Positions 21,206 to 30,578 of a stretch of DNA of 64,000 nt are shown piece after piece. A program made the translations under genes and the position numbers. The first letter of the stretch is position 1, and every line of letters begins with the position of its first letter. The stretch is from Odontocerum albicorne (taxonomy: Eukaryota > Arthropoda > Insecta > Trichoptera > Odontoceridae). Location: positions 7,467,723 through 7,531,722 of the forward strand of contig OX463842.1 of the NCBI GenBank assembly GCA_949825065.1. Reading direction: 5' to 3'. The notes under the pieces are model-generated. The model made no database searches and was not told where the DNA came from. It saw nothing but the letters and a program-made list of their open reading frames with translations.

Positions 21206-21329
21206 TTTTTACCATATTAAACGAATGTGTAATAAAAAGCTACCCATCCATATATCCAAATCAATAATGTACATTTATTGAAAAGCGTGACTGGAAAGTA
21301 ACGCTGTCTTCTTAGGGTTTAGAACCACT

Positions 21330-21425
21330 GGAGTGGACACGGATCTCGTAGTTCGCCATCGCAAGTGTTGGCTAACATGAAGAAAAAACGACAGCTGCTC
21401 ACGTCAAGCACGTACTTATATTGTT
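21330..21425 (-). mobile_element. SINE family II tail fragment
   Basis: Contains CTCGTAGTTCGCCATCGCAA and GTGTTGGCTAACATGAAG. The same block sits at the tail side of the SINEs at 48725-48925 and 63320-63515. The tRNA-like head is absent here. Confidence 0.5.
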
Positions 21426-21629
21426 TTTTTATTTTTTTTATTAAACAAAGTAAATTATTGTACAAACATTTGTCAAGGCTATACCTATATACAAATTTAT
21501 TACTTAACTAATCTTAATTATATGTTATAATTTATGAACTTACTTAATCTTATTTTCCTACATATCATTTTATTTTATTTATTCAATCAATATATGAGAT
21601 CTTAGAAATAATTAACACCTACATACCTG

Positions 21630-21768
21630 CATTGGTATCAGGTGAACTCTTGCCAGACTGGCATCCTTTTTTTATTAGTTTTGTTTTTAGTTACCACCAG
21701 GATTCGACCCCGAAATCCCCGGGTGAATATTAAGCGTTTTGCTAACTAAGTCACGAAGGTTGTCGCTT
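21630..21768 (-). mobile_element. tRNA-derived SINE head and body
   Basis: Minus strand: CTTCGTGACTTAGTTAGCAA (A box), then CACCCGGGGATTTCGGGGTC, then GAATCCTGGTGG (B box), then GGATGCCAGTCTGGCAAGAG. The B box is intact; the tail differs from the main family. Confidence 0.55.
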
Positions 21769-21770
21769 TT

Positions 21771-22155
21771 CTAACTAGAATAATTATTATTTTTACTTCG
21801 AACAAGACGCAAGGCATTGTAGAGAAGGAGAAACAACTAATTGTGAAAGCCATTAATTACTATAGAACAATGGTTTTAAACATCTTTGAGACTTCTTTTC
21901 TAACTAGGATAATTATTATTTTTACTTCGAACAAGACACAAGGCAACGTAGAGAAGGAGAAAAAACTAATTGTGAAAGCCATTAATTACTATAGAACAAT
22001 GGTTTTAAACTTCTTTTAGACTTCTTTTCTAACTAGGATAATTATTATTTTTACTTCGAACAAGACGCAAGGCAATGTAGAGAAGGAGAAAAAACTAATT
22101 GTGAAAGCCATTAATTACTTTAAAACAATGGTTTAAGACTTCTTTTGTATAAGAA
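21771..22155. repeat. Tandem triplication, 129-bp unit
   Basis: Units start with CTAACTAG at 21771, 21900 and 22029 (129-bp step). They contain TTACTTCGAACAAGACGCAA and CTAATTGTGAAAGCCATTAA. The first unit begins inside the A-box end of the preceding SINE. Third copy is truncated near 22155. Confidence 0.92.
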
Positions 22156-22449
22156 CAACTAGGCGCGTTTGTTAAATTAAAATAAATCTAGGAAATTATA
22201 TGGTGATATTTCTTAACACCGGTTACCCCAAAAGCTTGGTAGCTTCTAATCGCTAGGCCATAAAAAACTTATGAAAAAAGGCCTCCAAGTTAAGTCAGTC
22301 TGAGAACCGCTGAGAATCAAACATTGACCGCCTTAGTGCTAAGTAGTGGATGGCTAACGAAAAATATTTCTCAAATAATCAGAAATAAGTGTTAAAAGGT
22401 CAAAGTGGTTAACCATACTTGGACACTTTTAGTACAGTTGTATTGCACT

Positions 22450-22672
22450 AAAACACTTTCGTTGTATACAGAGCCATGTAGCAATTTATTACCTTGTAGA
22501 AATCGCTTCTAAACAACAAGAAAGGTGTTACAACGGTTGTGAATAAAAAACCTAAAAATAACCCTATTTTATAAAAATTGGTTAACAACGGGAATCAAAC
22601 CGGCAATATTTTGATTGGAAGCAAGATATCTTACCAACTAGGCTACGGGAGTCTTATATAACTATTACGTCA
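22450..22672 (-). mobile_element. tRNA-derived SINE (main family)
   Basis: Minus strand: TAGCCTAGTTGGTAAGATAT (A box), GGTTTGATTCCCGTTG (B box, about 22580), a diverged body, and a CTGTATACAACGAAAGTG terminus at about 22455. TTCGTTGTATACAG at the plus-left edge also marks the copies at 35972 and 54940. Confidence 0.6.
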
Positions 22673-23450
22673 AATATATTTTGAGGTTTTGTTGGTTTTT
22701 TTATCAGTTGTTTAAAGTTTTAATAATATTTAAAAGACAATTTGTATATCGCCAAGGTGCTCAAAGGTGCCGGTCAGTCAGAATTAGAACCCACTATTAT
22801 AGAAAGGTCAAAAAAATCTCAAAAATAAATATATAATATAAGTTTTGTGCAACGGCAGGAAGATAACGCTGTGGTTATAAGATAAGGTAATTTTACCGCG
22901 TGGTTAAGCCTACGATGATGACGTTTCGAAAACTTTGCATTTTTCATCTTCAAATCTCGTGTGTTATGATGGCGAAATTGTTTACAAACCAATTTTACAA
23001 TGAAAGCTGCAACGTTTTCGAAAAATTTGCATAAAAAGCCAAACACTTCGAAAAACTTTATAAAATCGTTACTAATACGTGTTGTTTTAATGATAGTTTA
23101 AGAACGTTGTTTTGTGAACTGGTTTATATTACAATACTTTATTTGTGTTTGTTAGAAACAATGCATATTTCCAAACAGATTTAAAATTACAGCGGTGACT
23201 TTCAATGGGAATTCGGCCAAGAAACATCGAAAGCCTTGCCTCTTATTCCATCAGACACTTTTAAAAGATCCAGTTTAAAATCATAAGAGTTACACTTGTG
23301 CCAAGTTTTGTTCAAATCGCTTTTTTTACTTTTCCGGAAGTTTGAACAACGAAAAGTTATTGTTTATGACAACCTTTAACAAGAAAACAAATTGTGTTAC
23401 ATCTAGCGGAAACTGTATAACCTTATATTTGTTGTCGTTTTATCGGCAGC
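22673..23450. other. No gene; fold-back-like motif at 22890-22960
   Basis: Minus strand 22895-22960 has TTGAAGATGAAAAATG...TTCGAAACGTCATCATCG, the same kind of GAAGATG...GAAAC arrangement as the PLE terminal units but unrelated in the rest. No coding recognised; the minus frame 22819-23046 only reads across this motif. Confidence 0.35.
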
Positions 23451-23451
23451 C

Positions 23452-23525
23452 ATAATCTAATGGTTAGCATTCACGCTAGATAAGCTAGAGCTCTCGGATT
23501 CGATTCCTGATGGAATAATTTTAAG
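23452..23525 (+). mobile_element. tRNA-like sequence (SINE head or tRNA pseudogene)
   Basis: GCAGCCATAATCTAATGGTT carries a good A box, and CGGATTCGATTCCTG a good B box 33 nt later. The two ends do not form a clean acceptor stem (GCAGCCA against GATGGAA), so a functional tRNA gene is unlikely. The head resembles that of SINE family III at 62945. Confidence 0.5.
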
Positions 23526-23559
23526 ACACATATTACTTATAGGTTATTTTATACCGAAG

Positions 23560-24290
23560 CTAAGGAGCCGAATAAATGCTATAAAGAAGCGTGTATTGAG
23601 AAGAACACATAGAGTGACAATGTATGGTAGAATACGGAAAGAATTAGTAAGGAATGAATGTGAACTTAACATTGATGTGTTAATTAAGATAAAAAAGAGT
23701 ACTTGTAATTTATTTTTATCAAACACTGTTTATTCCACTTTTTGTAACGGTATAACCCTACCGGTTTCAAGGTTTTCACCTCATCTTCAGGGTAACATAA
23801 ACAAGTCTTGTTTGTGCTCCCTTGAAGATGAGGTGAAAGCCTTGAAACCGGTAGGGTTATACCGTTGCAAAAAAGTGGAATAAACAGTGTTTTATAAAAA
23901 TAAATTACAATGTCTTTAAGCCTCCACAACGTTAATGCCTTAACTATAAACAACATATTTCTAGAATTGAGATGACTTGGGCATGTAGAATGAATGAATA
24001 AAGAAATACTAACGAAACAAATATACACAGTGCAAATGTAAGTAGAAGGCGTATGAAGGAAGACCAAGGTAGTACGGTTGGATCAAGTGAATGACATTCT
24101 GAAAGGAAAAAAAGGAGAAAAACAGGGAAACCGTAGAGGTTGTAGGAGAAGGTGGAAGAGACTAAGGATGCGTGTCAAGTTAAGAAATTATGGTGATCTG
24201 TCCTCTCTGCCTGCCCCGATTAAGAAATTGTATGATACTATGCATATATGCATAATTTTATACCTGAATTTATGTTTATGATTTATATTA
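23560..24290 (+). pseudogene. RTE-A retrotransposon 3' ORF end, split by a PLE fold-back
   Basis: 23592-23702 encodes RRTHRVTMYGRIRKELVRNE..., 23966 onward LRWLGHVERMNE, then in broken frames the RTE-A block G+.RPRKVWLDQVNDILK, NRR.C..R, and the terminal WRSVLSA-like end near 24210. The same reading order is found at 26270, 29195, 45300 (plus) and 32876, 50612 (minus). A 250-bp PLE-derived inverted repeat interrupts it at 23703-23952. RTE ORFs of this type end shortly after a basic GRPRK segment. Function lost. Confidence 0.68.
23703..23952. mobile_element. PLE-derived inverted repeat (fold-back)
   Basis: The left arm 23710-23806 and the right arm 23808-23905 are near-perfect complements built from the PLE terminal unit (minus: CCTGAAGATGAGGTGAAAAC, CTTGAAACCGGTAGGGTTA; plus: CTTGAAGATGAGGTGAAAGC). 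Only a few bases separate them. The right side runs on to the family edge GTTAATGCCTTAACT (about 23950). No coding sequence. Confidence 0.8.
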
Positions 24291-24527
24291 CGTAGTTTAT
24301 ATGCTCTTCATTACATCATCACCATCAAGACCCCCATTAGCCTGGTTGTCTCAAGTGTTGGATATAAGCTTGCCCTCTCTCCCTTCACTTTATCCTTTGA
24401 TGCTATCATTGCTTCATTTATCTTACAATCATGCTTTCTTCATACAAATTGTATTTTTAAATAGTTTATATCTGTATTATTGAAATCATAGTTTAACTAA
24501 CAATTTTTATAGTATTATTTTACATCT

Positions 24528-24705
24528 TCGTTGTATACAATAAAACTCGGCAAACTTATTGTCCTGTGGCATTCTCTTCCAGCCAACCACAAAAGGCTCA
24601 ATAGGTCTTAAGTGAAAAAAAACAAACTGGAATACTACTTTATTTAAATCTAGGTTTTAACGAGGTTTCAACCCGATTACCAACTAGGTCAGGGAGGTTG
24701 TCAAA
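24528..24705 (-). mobile_element. tRNA-derived SINE (main family), eroded
   Basis: Minus strand: CCTGACCTAGTTGGTAATCG (A box), GGGTTGAAACCTCG (B box with changes), body TTTTTTTCACTTAAGACC, and tail GGTTGGCTGGAAGAGAATGCC...AATAAGTTTGCCGAG with a terminal GTATACAACGAAGATG. Confidence 0.6.
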
Positions 24706-25429
24706 ATTTTGTATCCTCATCACGTGTTTTAACGTGGTAAACTAGATTTGCGTTGAGTCTCGGTCCCGTGTTTACGCGTGATTGATATCTCTTCCTAAAA
24801 AGGACATAATATTAATACGTAGCAAATATTTTTGTAGACGATTCAATTATTAAATGATTGTCTCCTGATTTCTGTTCTCTAGCATTGACAAAAACCTTAG
24901 ATAATGAAAATATGCATGAATCGATTTATAATGTAGATTCTGATGTTACGCTATCAGTGTGCAGTGAAGTGCCAAATCTTAAAGATTTTGATATATAAAT
25001 CTGGAGACTTACTACAACATCCAGTTCTAAATATTGTAGAATAAGGAATTTACAAGACGCTCCAAACAGGGTATCAAATCAACTTACAAAAAACCTGCAG
25101 AACTTGCAAGGTGTGCTAACCACAAGAAGATAAGTGACACCAGGTACATGTGTGAGGAGTCGTATGTATTTCTCCATAAAGGAGAATGTTTGTATGGGAA
25201 CAACATTATTTAAGAATTTTAAACAAATGCACAAAGTTTCAATACAATATAGATAATATTTACTAAGACATAAAATGTTTAGAAACCCTTCACAAAAATC
25301 AGAATTCATCAAAAATAAGCCGGGTACTGGGAAAGTTGGTCATGATTTTGATCGGAATTTAAAGTGTTAAAATAGCGTACATATTTTAATTTCAAATCTT
25401 TATGTAATTTTCAATCAATTATCGTTCTT
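24706..25429. other. No gene seen
   Basis: The minus-strand frame at 25079-25312 is unrecognised. Ends at the TA of the next transposon. Confidence 0.4.
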
Positions 25430-25431
25430 TA

Positions 25432-25989
25432 TAAAGGTCCTTCAAATAGAGCGGTTTTTTTAATTGAATTATTGAATAAAACACACAATTTGCTTTGATT
25501 TAAAAAAAACTTTTTATTGGTCATTGAAGTATAATGTGATATTTAAACACAAAAATCAATATCCGCCAAATGTCCACCTCTTGCAGCTCCACAGATGTCC
25601 ACCCTTTTGTCCATACTTTCGATGACATTTCGGCATAATTGCGGTTCTAATTCACCAATAAATAACGCGATAATTTCGTCCTTCAGCTCAGGAATTGATC
25701 AGGGGTCATTCTTATAGATCTGGTTTTTTCAAGTAACCCCAGAGAAAATAGTCCAACGGTGTCAGATCACATGATCTTGGTGGCTAATTAACATCACCGT
25801 TTGCGGAGATTACAATACGTACATAAAATAACTCAACAATTTGAATGCGTTGTTATATTGTATACAACTTTATTTTTATAAATGTCATACATTACACTTC
25901 TCAAATGTTACAAGACTCAGGCAATTTTGCGACGTTATCTGTGTTTTATCCAAGAATTAAAATAATCGCTCAATTTGAAAGACCCTTTA
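25432..25989. mobile_element. 558-bp decayed DNA transposon with long inverted ends
   Basis: TA at 25430-25431 and 25990-25991. Left end TAAAGGTCCTTCAAATAGAG; right end reversed TAAAGGGTCTTTCAAATTGA. Similarity continues into AATAAAACACA on both arms, giving inverted ends of roughly 55-60 bp. It encloses the C-terminal piece of a transposase on the minus strand, so it is an internally deleted copy. A solo terminus lies at 15065-15135. Confidence 0.8.
25543..25783 (-). pseudogene. DDE transposase C-terminus (IS630/Tc1-type), decayed
   Basis: Reads PPRSCDLTPLDYFLWGYLKK, then after a frameshift YKNDP, stop, SIPELKDEIIALFIGELEPQ, LCRNVIESMDKRVDICGAAR, GGHLADIDFCV and a stop at 25543. (D/S)LTPLD(Y/F)FLWG carries the last catalytic acidic residue in a transposase family very common in arthropods, in which the chain ends with a ..R......GGH+.DI-type motif. 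The first two catalytic residues and the N-terminus are deleted. Confidence 0.75.
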
Positions 25990-25991
25990 TA

Positions 25992-26269
25992 ATAGTATTT
26001 TTATGTAAATCCTTTTTTACGTAATTTGAAAACGATGTTCGAGTAACCGATATTTTTTTGTTATGCTATTTGTTTTCTATATTTTTTTTAAATAGGCGAT
26101 GCTTAGGTTATGTAAATGGAAATAAAGTGAAGTTATCGGAAAAAAAAAAAACCAAATGACTAAATTGACAAATAATGTTTTAAAAGGCCATATTTTTGGC
26201 TTAGTTTCGAATTTATTTATCGATGGTACTCTATAAAAATAATGCATTCAAGTCCTTATTAGCTGATGT
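25992..26269. other. No gene seen
   Basis: AT-rich spacer. Confidence 0.45.
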
Positions 26270-26586
26270 GTTGAGTATGATAAAAAAACAGTCGGATATG
26301 GTTTAGGGACATAGAATGAATACATGAAAAAAGACTAACAAAACAAATATAAAGTGCAAGTAAAAATGGAAGACGTGGTAGAGGTAGACCAAAAAAAATG
26401 CGTTTATATCAAGTGAATGATATTTTGAAAGAAGGACACGAAGAAAGTCAAAGAAATCGTAGAAGCTGAAGGAAAAGATAAATGGGTGTAGAAAAGGTGA
26501 AGGATGTGTGTTAAATTAGGAAAGCCTGAGGTTTCTCCTCTCTATTAGGGTAGATAGAGAAATATCATGATATTGTATGTATATAA
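26270..26586 (+). pseudogene. RTE-A retrotransposon 3' ORF end
   Basis: Broken plus-strand reading with GRRGRGRPKK, QVNDILKEGHEESQRNR and a GFSSLL-like end, followed by a 3' end near 26586. Several frameshifts. The mariner element is inserted immediately downstream, its left TA (26587-26588) lying at the edge of this fragment. Confidence 0.65.
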
Positions 26587-26588
26587 TA

Positions 26589-26613
26589 GGTTAGTCAATA
26601 AGTTTTGAAAGCG
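26589..26613. repeat. mariner left inverted end
   Basis: Begins GGTTAGTCAATAAGTTTTGA and ends AAGCG. Transposase binding site. It differs from the right end only at position 11 (T here, A there). Confidence 0.95.
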
Positions 26614-26764
26614 ACATCTATGGAGCAGTAGAAAAACCAAAATTTATACGCCATTTTAATATTTCATCTTTCATAAGAACGGACTCAAAATTTCATTTTG
26701 ATCTGTCAATTCATTCTTTGTTTACAAGCCATTTGAAGTTGACGTGTCAGTGTATTTTTTAACA

Positions 26765-27814
26765 ATGGAAAAATCCGAATATCGTGCAGTGATTAAATTC
26801 TTTGTTTTGGAAGGTTTATCGGCTACTGAGATCCATGCAAAGATGGTGAAAGTATTAAAGGAGTCTTCTTCTTCATTTTCAACCGTTCACCGATGGGTTT
26901 TGGAGTTTAAGCGTGGCCGTACAAGCGTTGAAGACGATCCACGCTCAGGACGTCCAAAAAGTGCATCAACACCAGAAATCATTGCGAAAATACAGGATAT
27001 GGTTTTGGAAGATCATCGATCGACTGTGGATGTGATAGCTGACAACATAGGCATCTCACATGGAACAACATGGCATATTTTGGCTGAAGTTTTGGGTTTC
27101 AAAAAACTGTGTGCACAATGGGTGCCGCATTTGCTAACAATGCAACAAAAACACGTTCGAATGCGACTTTCTGAGCAACATTTGGAGCAATTTCGAAAGG
27201 ATAAAAAGGATGTTCTGCGTCGATTCATCCCTATGGATGAGACTTGGGTCTACCACCATGATCCTGAATCAAAACAAGAGGCTAAGAAGTGGTGTGAACC
27301 AGGCACTTTGGCTCCGAAGCGAGTTCGTGTCCAGAAATCGGCCAAGAAGGTGTTAGCGTCAGTTTTTTGGGATGCAAAAGGAATTTTATTGATAGATTAT
27401 CTCCAAACTGGTAAGACAATCAACTCTGATTATTATTGTGACCTTTTGGACCAGTTGGATGAAAAAAATTGTGAAAAAAGACCCGGTTTGCAGAAGAAAA
27501 AAATCTTTTTTCATCAAGACAATGCACCTGCTCACACAGCTCAAAAAACCATCGCGAAAATCAGTGAATTGGGGTACGAATTGTTGCAGCATCCACCCTA
27601 TTCGCCAGATTTAGCTCCCTCTGACTTCTGGCTGTTCTCACACCTCAAAAAATTCCTTCGTGGAAAGCACTTTTCATCAAACGAAGAGGTTATAGCCGTC
27701 GTAGAGGAGTATTTTGCAGGCCTTCCAGAAAGTCACTTCCGTGATGGGACAACAAAGTTGGAAGATCGTTGGACCAAGTGTATTGATCTTATGGGAGACT
27801 ATACTGAGCAATAA
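26765..27814 (+). CDS. mariner transposase, full length
   Basis: 349 residues, starting MEKSEYRAVIKFF; this ATG (context AACAATGG) is preferred over the in-frame GTG/ATG 21 bases upstream because mariner proteins begin ME(K)x(E)(F/Y)R. The N-terminal two helix-turn-helix domains lie at about residues 5-50 and 70-115 with the linker motif GRPK (62-65). The WVPH motif is at 119-122. The catalytic DDE domain has D158 (MDETW), D252 (HQDNAPAH) and D287 (SPDLAPSD), the last pair separated by 34 residues: the mariner D,D34D signature. It carries out cut-and-paste transposition at TA sites in the nucleus. By sequence it looks closest to the irritans group (KRGRTSVED, KRVRVQKSAKKVLASVFWDA). No stop or frameshift is visible, so it could encode active enzyme; activity itself is untested. 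Confidence 0.97.
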   Translation: MEKSEYRAVIKFFVLEGLSATEIHAKMVKVLKESSSSFSTVHRWVLEFKRGRTSVEDDPRSGRPKSASTPEIIAKIQDMVLEDHRSTVDVIADNIGISHGTTWHILAEVLGFKKLCAQWVPHLLTMQQKHVRMRLSEQHLEQFRKDKKDVLRRFIPMDETWVYHHDPESKQEAKKWCEPGTLAPKRVRVQKSAKKVLASVFWDAKGILLIDYLQTGKTINSDYYCDLLDQLDEKNCEKRPGLQKKKIFFHQDNAPAHTAQKTIAKISELGYELLQHPPYSPDLAPSDFWLFSHLKKFLRGKHFSSNEEVIAVVEEYFAGLPESHFRDGTTKLEDRWTKCIDLMGDYTEQ

Positions 27815-27815
27815 A
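27810..27815 (+). promoter_or_regulatory. AATAAA poly(A) signal overlapping the transposase stop
   Basis: AATAAA spans the TAA stop (27812-27814). If used, cleavage would fall about 10-30 bases later, before or inside the right inverted end, giving a transcript with almost no 3' UTR. Only the hexamer is seen; use is inferred. Confidence 0.5.
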
Positions 27816-27851
27816 AGTGATTTCCCCCCAAAAAAAATGTATTTTCATTTC

Positions 27852-27876
27852 CGCTTTCAAAACTTTTTGACTAACC
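27852..27876. repeat. mariner right inverted end
   Basis: Complement reads GGTTAGTCAAAAAGTTTTGA then AAGCG. One mismatch to the left end. Confidence 0.95.
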
Positions 27877-27878
27877 TA

Positions 27879-28442
27879 GTATGTTTCTTCAACAATACCC
27901 TTTTTTCAAAATTTTATGGGAATCCCTTCTACGAGATACAAACAAAAAAGGTATAAATTACGAGATAAGTGTTTTTTTTTATTTCGACAAAAAATTCATC
28001 ATTTTCATTAACGTGTAATGAGAATCTATTACCTAAAAATGGAAGACTCGAGAGAAACAACACAACGGTTCAATTAAAATAACAGCGCACATTGGTCATA
28101 TTATCCTTCCTGAGTATCCACGATCATCGCCACTCGGGTAGAGTACGCAGCGAGGATAGTGAACACGTAAACGGTCTATTTTTTTATGTTCGTTATTTAT
28201 TATTTCTCGGTCATCCTTCCGCGTGAAAGCGCCTGTTTTGCGAATCACAAAAAATGTTTTCTGGGTCACTTTTTTCTACCCTTATATCTTTTTCATTACC
28301 CAGTATGTATTGTCATTCATAACTATGTAATTATGAAACACTATCTTAGAAAAAAAATCAAATATTCAAACAAAATAATTAAGTGTATTTTTTAAACGAA
28401 ATCAATTCCTATTTTTTGACTGATAAACTAAAATACCCTTTT
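27879..28442. other. No gene seen
   Basis: The open frame 28186-28395 is unrecognised; surroundings are AT-rich with no repeat ends found. Confidence 0.4.
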
Positions 28443-28645
28443 GTTGTATTAAGTTCAACGTGGTGGGTTTATTGTCACGTGGCAATCCCTTTCAACCACC
28501 TTGCAAGGTGTTAAAAAGACCTGAAATGAAAATCAGATTTGAACCATTTAAAAAAAAATCGGTACCAGCGGGAATCGAATTTGCAGCCCTTGAGCCGAAA
28601 AACAGATAAATGTCTTACCAACTAAGCCATAGAGGGTATCTACAA
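28443..28645 (-). mobile_element. tRNA-derived SINE (main family), well preserved
   Basis: Minus strand: CTCTATGGCTTAGTTGGTAA (A box), GGGCTGCAAATTCGATTCCC (B box TTCGATTCCC), body ending CTTTTTAACACCTTGCAAGG, then GGTTGAAAGGGATTGCCACG, TGACAATAAACCCACCACGT and TTGAACTTAATACAA. Good reference copy for head, body and tail. Confidence 0.8.
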
Positions 28646-29190
28646 ATTAAAAATTGATATAATTTTTTGAATGGATGGCGACTATAAATTGAAAAAAAAA
28701 AGCTTTCGTATTTATAAGCATTTTCAAGTCATAATAATTAAAAATAGAAACAAAAGTATTATTTAAAGTTCGAAATAAATTTATTTTTACTGGTTTAATG
28801 ATCATTTTGGCTTATTAGGCTATTTACAACGATATTTAATGCAGTTAATCATTTTTATATAGCTTAAGATGAAGAAAAAAAATATGAACATATGTATATG
28901 CATGTGCAAAAAATCGCATGACTGCTGAAATTCCATAAAATTTATCAGTTGACTGATTTATCTCAGAGATTTCAGTAACTTATATGAATATAAAAAAAAA
29001 CGAAACTTACATATACTGTTGTATTAAATATCCATGTAAAACTTATAGAAAGCAAAGTCAACCGGGCACTAAAACACATATACTCAAACCAGACGGAATC
29101 AAAATCTGCTAAGATGATAGTCCACAATATTATTCAAGTACCAAATTTGATATTTGGGAGTACAACTTGAAAGTGGAAAACACTGAAAAG
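28646..29190. other. No gene seen
   Basis: AT-rich spacer up to the RTE-A fragment. Confidence 0.4.
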
Positions 29191-29194
29191 AACC

Positions 29195-29610
29195 GAATAA
29201 ATGCTGTTTGCACTTAAAAAAATACGTAGGGTGGCAATGTACGACAGAATACGAAGGAAGCAATCAGGGATGAATGTAAACAAAAGTCTTTCTATGAAGT
29301 AAGACCAAGCAGATCACCCTGAGATGTTTTGGACATGTAGAACGAATACATTTAAAAAGCTTAACAAAACAAATAAACAGTGAAAAATTGAGGTAAAAGC
29401 GTTGAAGAGGAAGACCAAAGAAAATATGGTTGGATCAAGGGTATGATATTTTGACTGAACAAAATGTCAAAGTTAGAGAAATCGTTGAAGTTGCGAGGTG
29501 TTTTGATGAAGAAGAGGCGAAAAAACCATTTAAATGAAGTCTGTCTGGCGCTTCTTCCGCTTTGTTGCCCCAACAAGGAAAAGGTGTGAAAGTATGTCTG
29601 TATGTAAAAC
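29195..29610 (+). pseudogene. RTE-A retrotransposon 3' ORF end
   Basis: Blocks in several frames: AMYDRIRR, EMFWTCRTNTFKKLNKTN (the GHVER.N..RLTKQI segment shifted), KRKTKENM, EIVEVARCFDEEEA. The order and orientation match 23560-24290. Many frameshifts. Confidence 0.6.
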
Positions 29611-30400
29611 TACTGTATTAAATCTAGTTTTTAAAACGTGATTCCGAAAAAAAATTATATTTTTTTAAGTATATATTTAGTAAAAAAAGATTTTAGAGTT
29701 CTGTTATTTTTTTCTTTAGAGAATAACAAATCATGTTAATAGGAGCAACGTATTATGATTGGGTTAAATATTTTATTAAATTGAAGCATTCTCATTATGT
29801 TGCTTAATAAAAATAACCATGTGTCTTATATAGACTTTACTTCATATTTAATTTATTGCTCGTCCAATGCTGAGAACACGCCTGGCGTGTCCATGTGAAC
29901 ATCTGCTTCATGCTCAGAACACGCGCGGCGTGTCCATGCCTAAATATTGTTAGTGTATTACATCAGCATACAATATTCGTTCATTACTTCGAAAGAGTCC
30001 ATCGCATTCGGACGTTTTCATAAATGTAGAATTTATTTTACTTCCGTGAATATTTCACGGGTTGAAACTAGTTTTTATTAATCAAATATATTGAGCACCG
30101 ATCTGGTTGTCATGCATTTTGTATCAGCAGTGAAAGAGTTAAGTTAGAACACTTCAATTTAATAGTCTATTTAAAAAAATTGTAATCAAACAAACCGTAC
30201 CTACGGAAAATATATCAAAAAAATTCAGTAATAATTAGGAGGGATGCGATTTTCACACTTAATTTAACTGTACGTTATTTCTCAACGTTTCAGACTGATT
30301 TCACAGTCCGTCTTCATATATCACTAGCATCACGTTTGTGCCCAATAGATAACTGGTTATACTTATAATAATCACCAAACAAGTTTATATGTGATTTATA
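29611..30400. other. No gene; GC-rich direct repeat at 29867-29935
   Basis: Includes the duplicated ACACGC...GCGTGTCCATG block and, at 30130-30137, GTGAAAGAGTTAA, a possible TTAA-element end with no partner found. Confidence 0.4.
29867..29935. repeat. Two direct copies of a GC-rich self-complementary motif
   Basis: ATGCTGAGAACACGCCTGGCGTGTCCATG and its near copy (ATGCTCAGAACACGCGCGGCG...) lie about 42 bp apart. Each contains ACACGC..GGCGTGT, a short hairpin. Highly contrasting base composition with the surroundings. Confidence 0.75.
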
Positions 30401-30578
30401 GTTAAGGCAATAACATTGTGGAGGTTTGAAGATATTATAATTTGTTTTATCAAACACTGTTTATTCCACTTTTTGTAACGGTATAACCTTACCGGTTTCA
30501 AAACTTTCACCTCATCTTCAGGGGAGCACAAACAAAAAAAAATGGAATAAAAAGTGTTTAATAAAACAAATTACAAAG
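30401..30578. mobile_element. PLE-derived inverted repeat, collapsed right arm
   Basis: Left edge AGTTAAGGCAATAACATTGT, then the complement of the PLE terminal unit down to GAGCACAAACA. The right arm retains only TGGAATAAAAAGTGTTTAAT and AAAACAAATTAC. The central GAAGATGAGG...GAAAC half of the right arm is deleted. Confidence 0.75.

Larger units (their letters stand above)
26589..27876 (+). mobile_element. Complete mariner transposon (irritans-like), 1288 bp
   Basis: TA target duplication at 26587-26588 and 27877-27878. The inverted ends (26589-26613 and 27852-27876) match at 24 of 25 positions. The single gene inside (26765-27814) is intact. Length, end size and layout fit mariner elements. 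No second copy occurs in the window. The near-perfect ends and full reading frame indicate recent arrival, possibly current activity. Confidence 0.97.

Noticed and set aside
23452..23525. Functional tRNA gene
   Set aside because: A and B boxes are present but the acceptor arms do not pair, and similar heads occur on SINEs in the window.
27013..27592. Minus-strand open frames inside the mariner
   Set aside because: Antisense shadows of the transposase gene.
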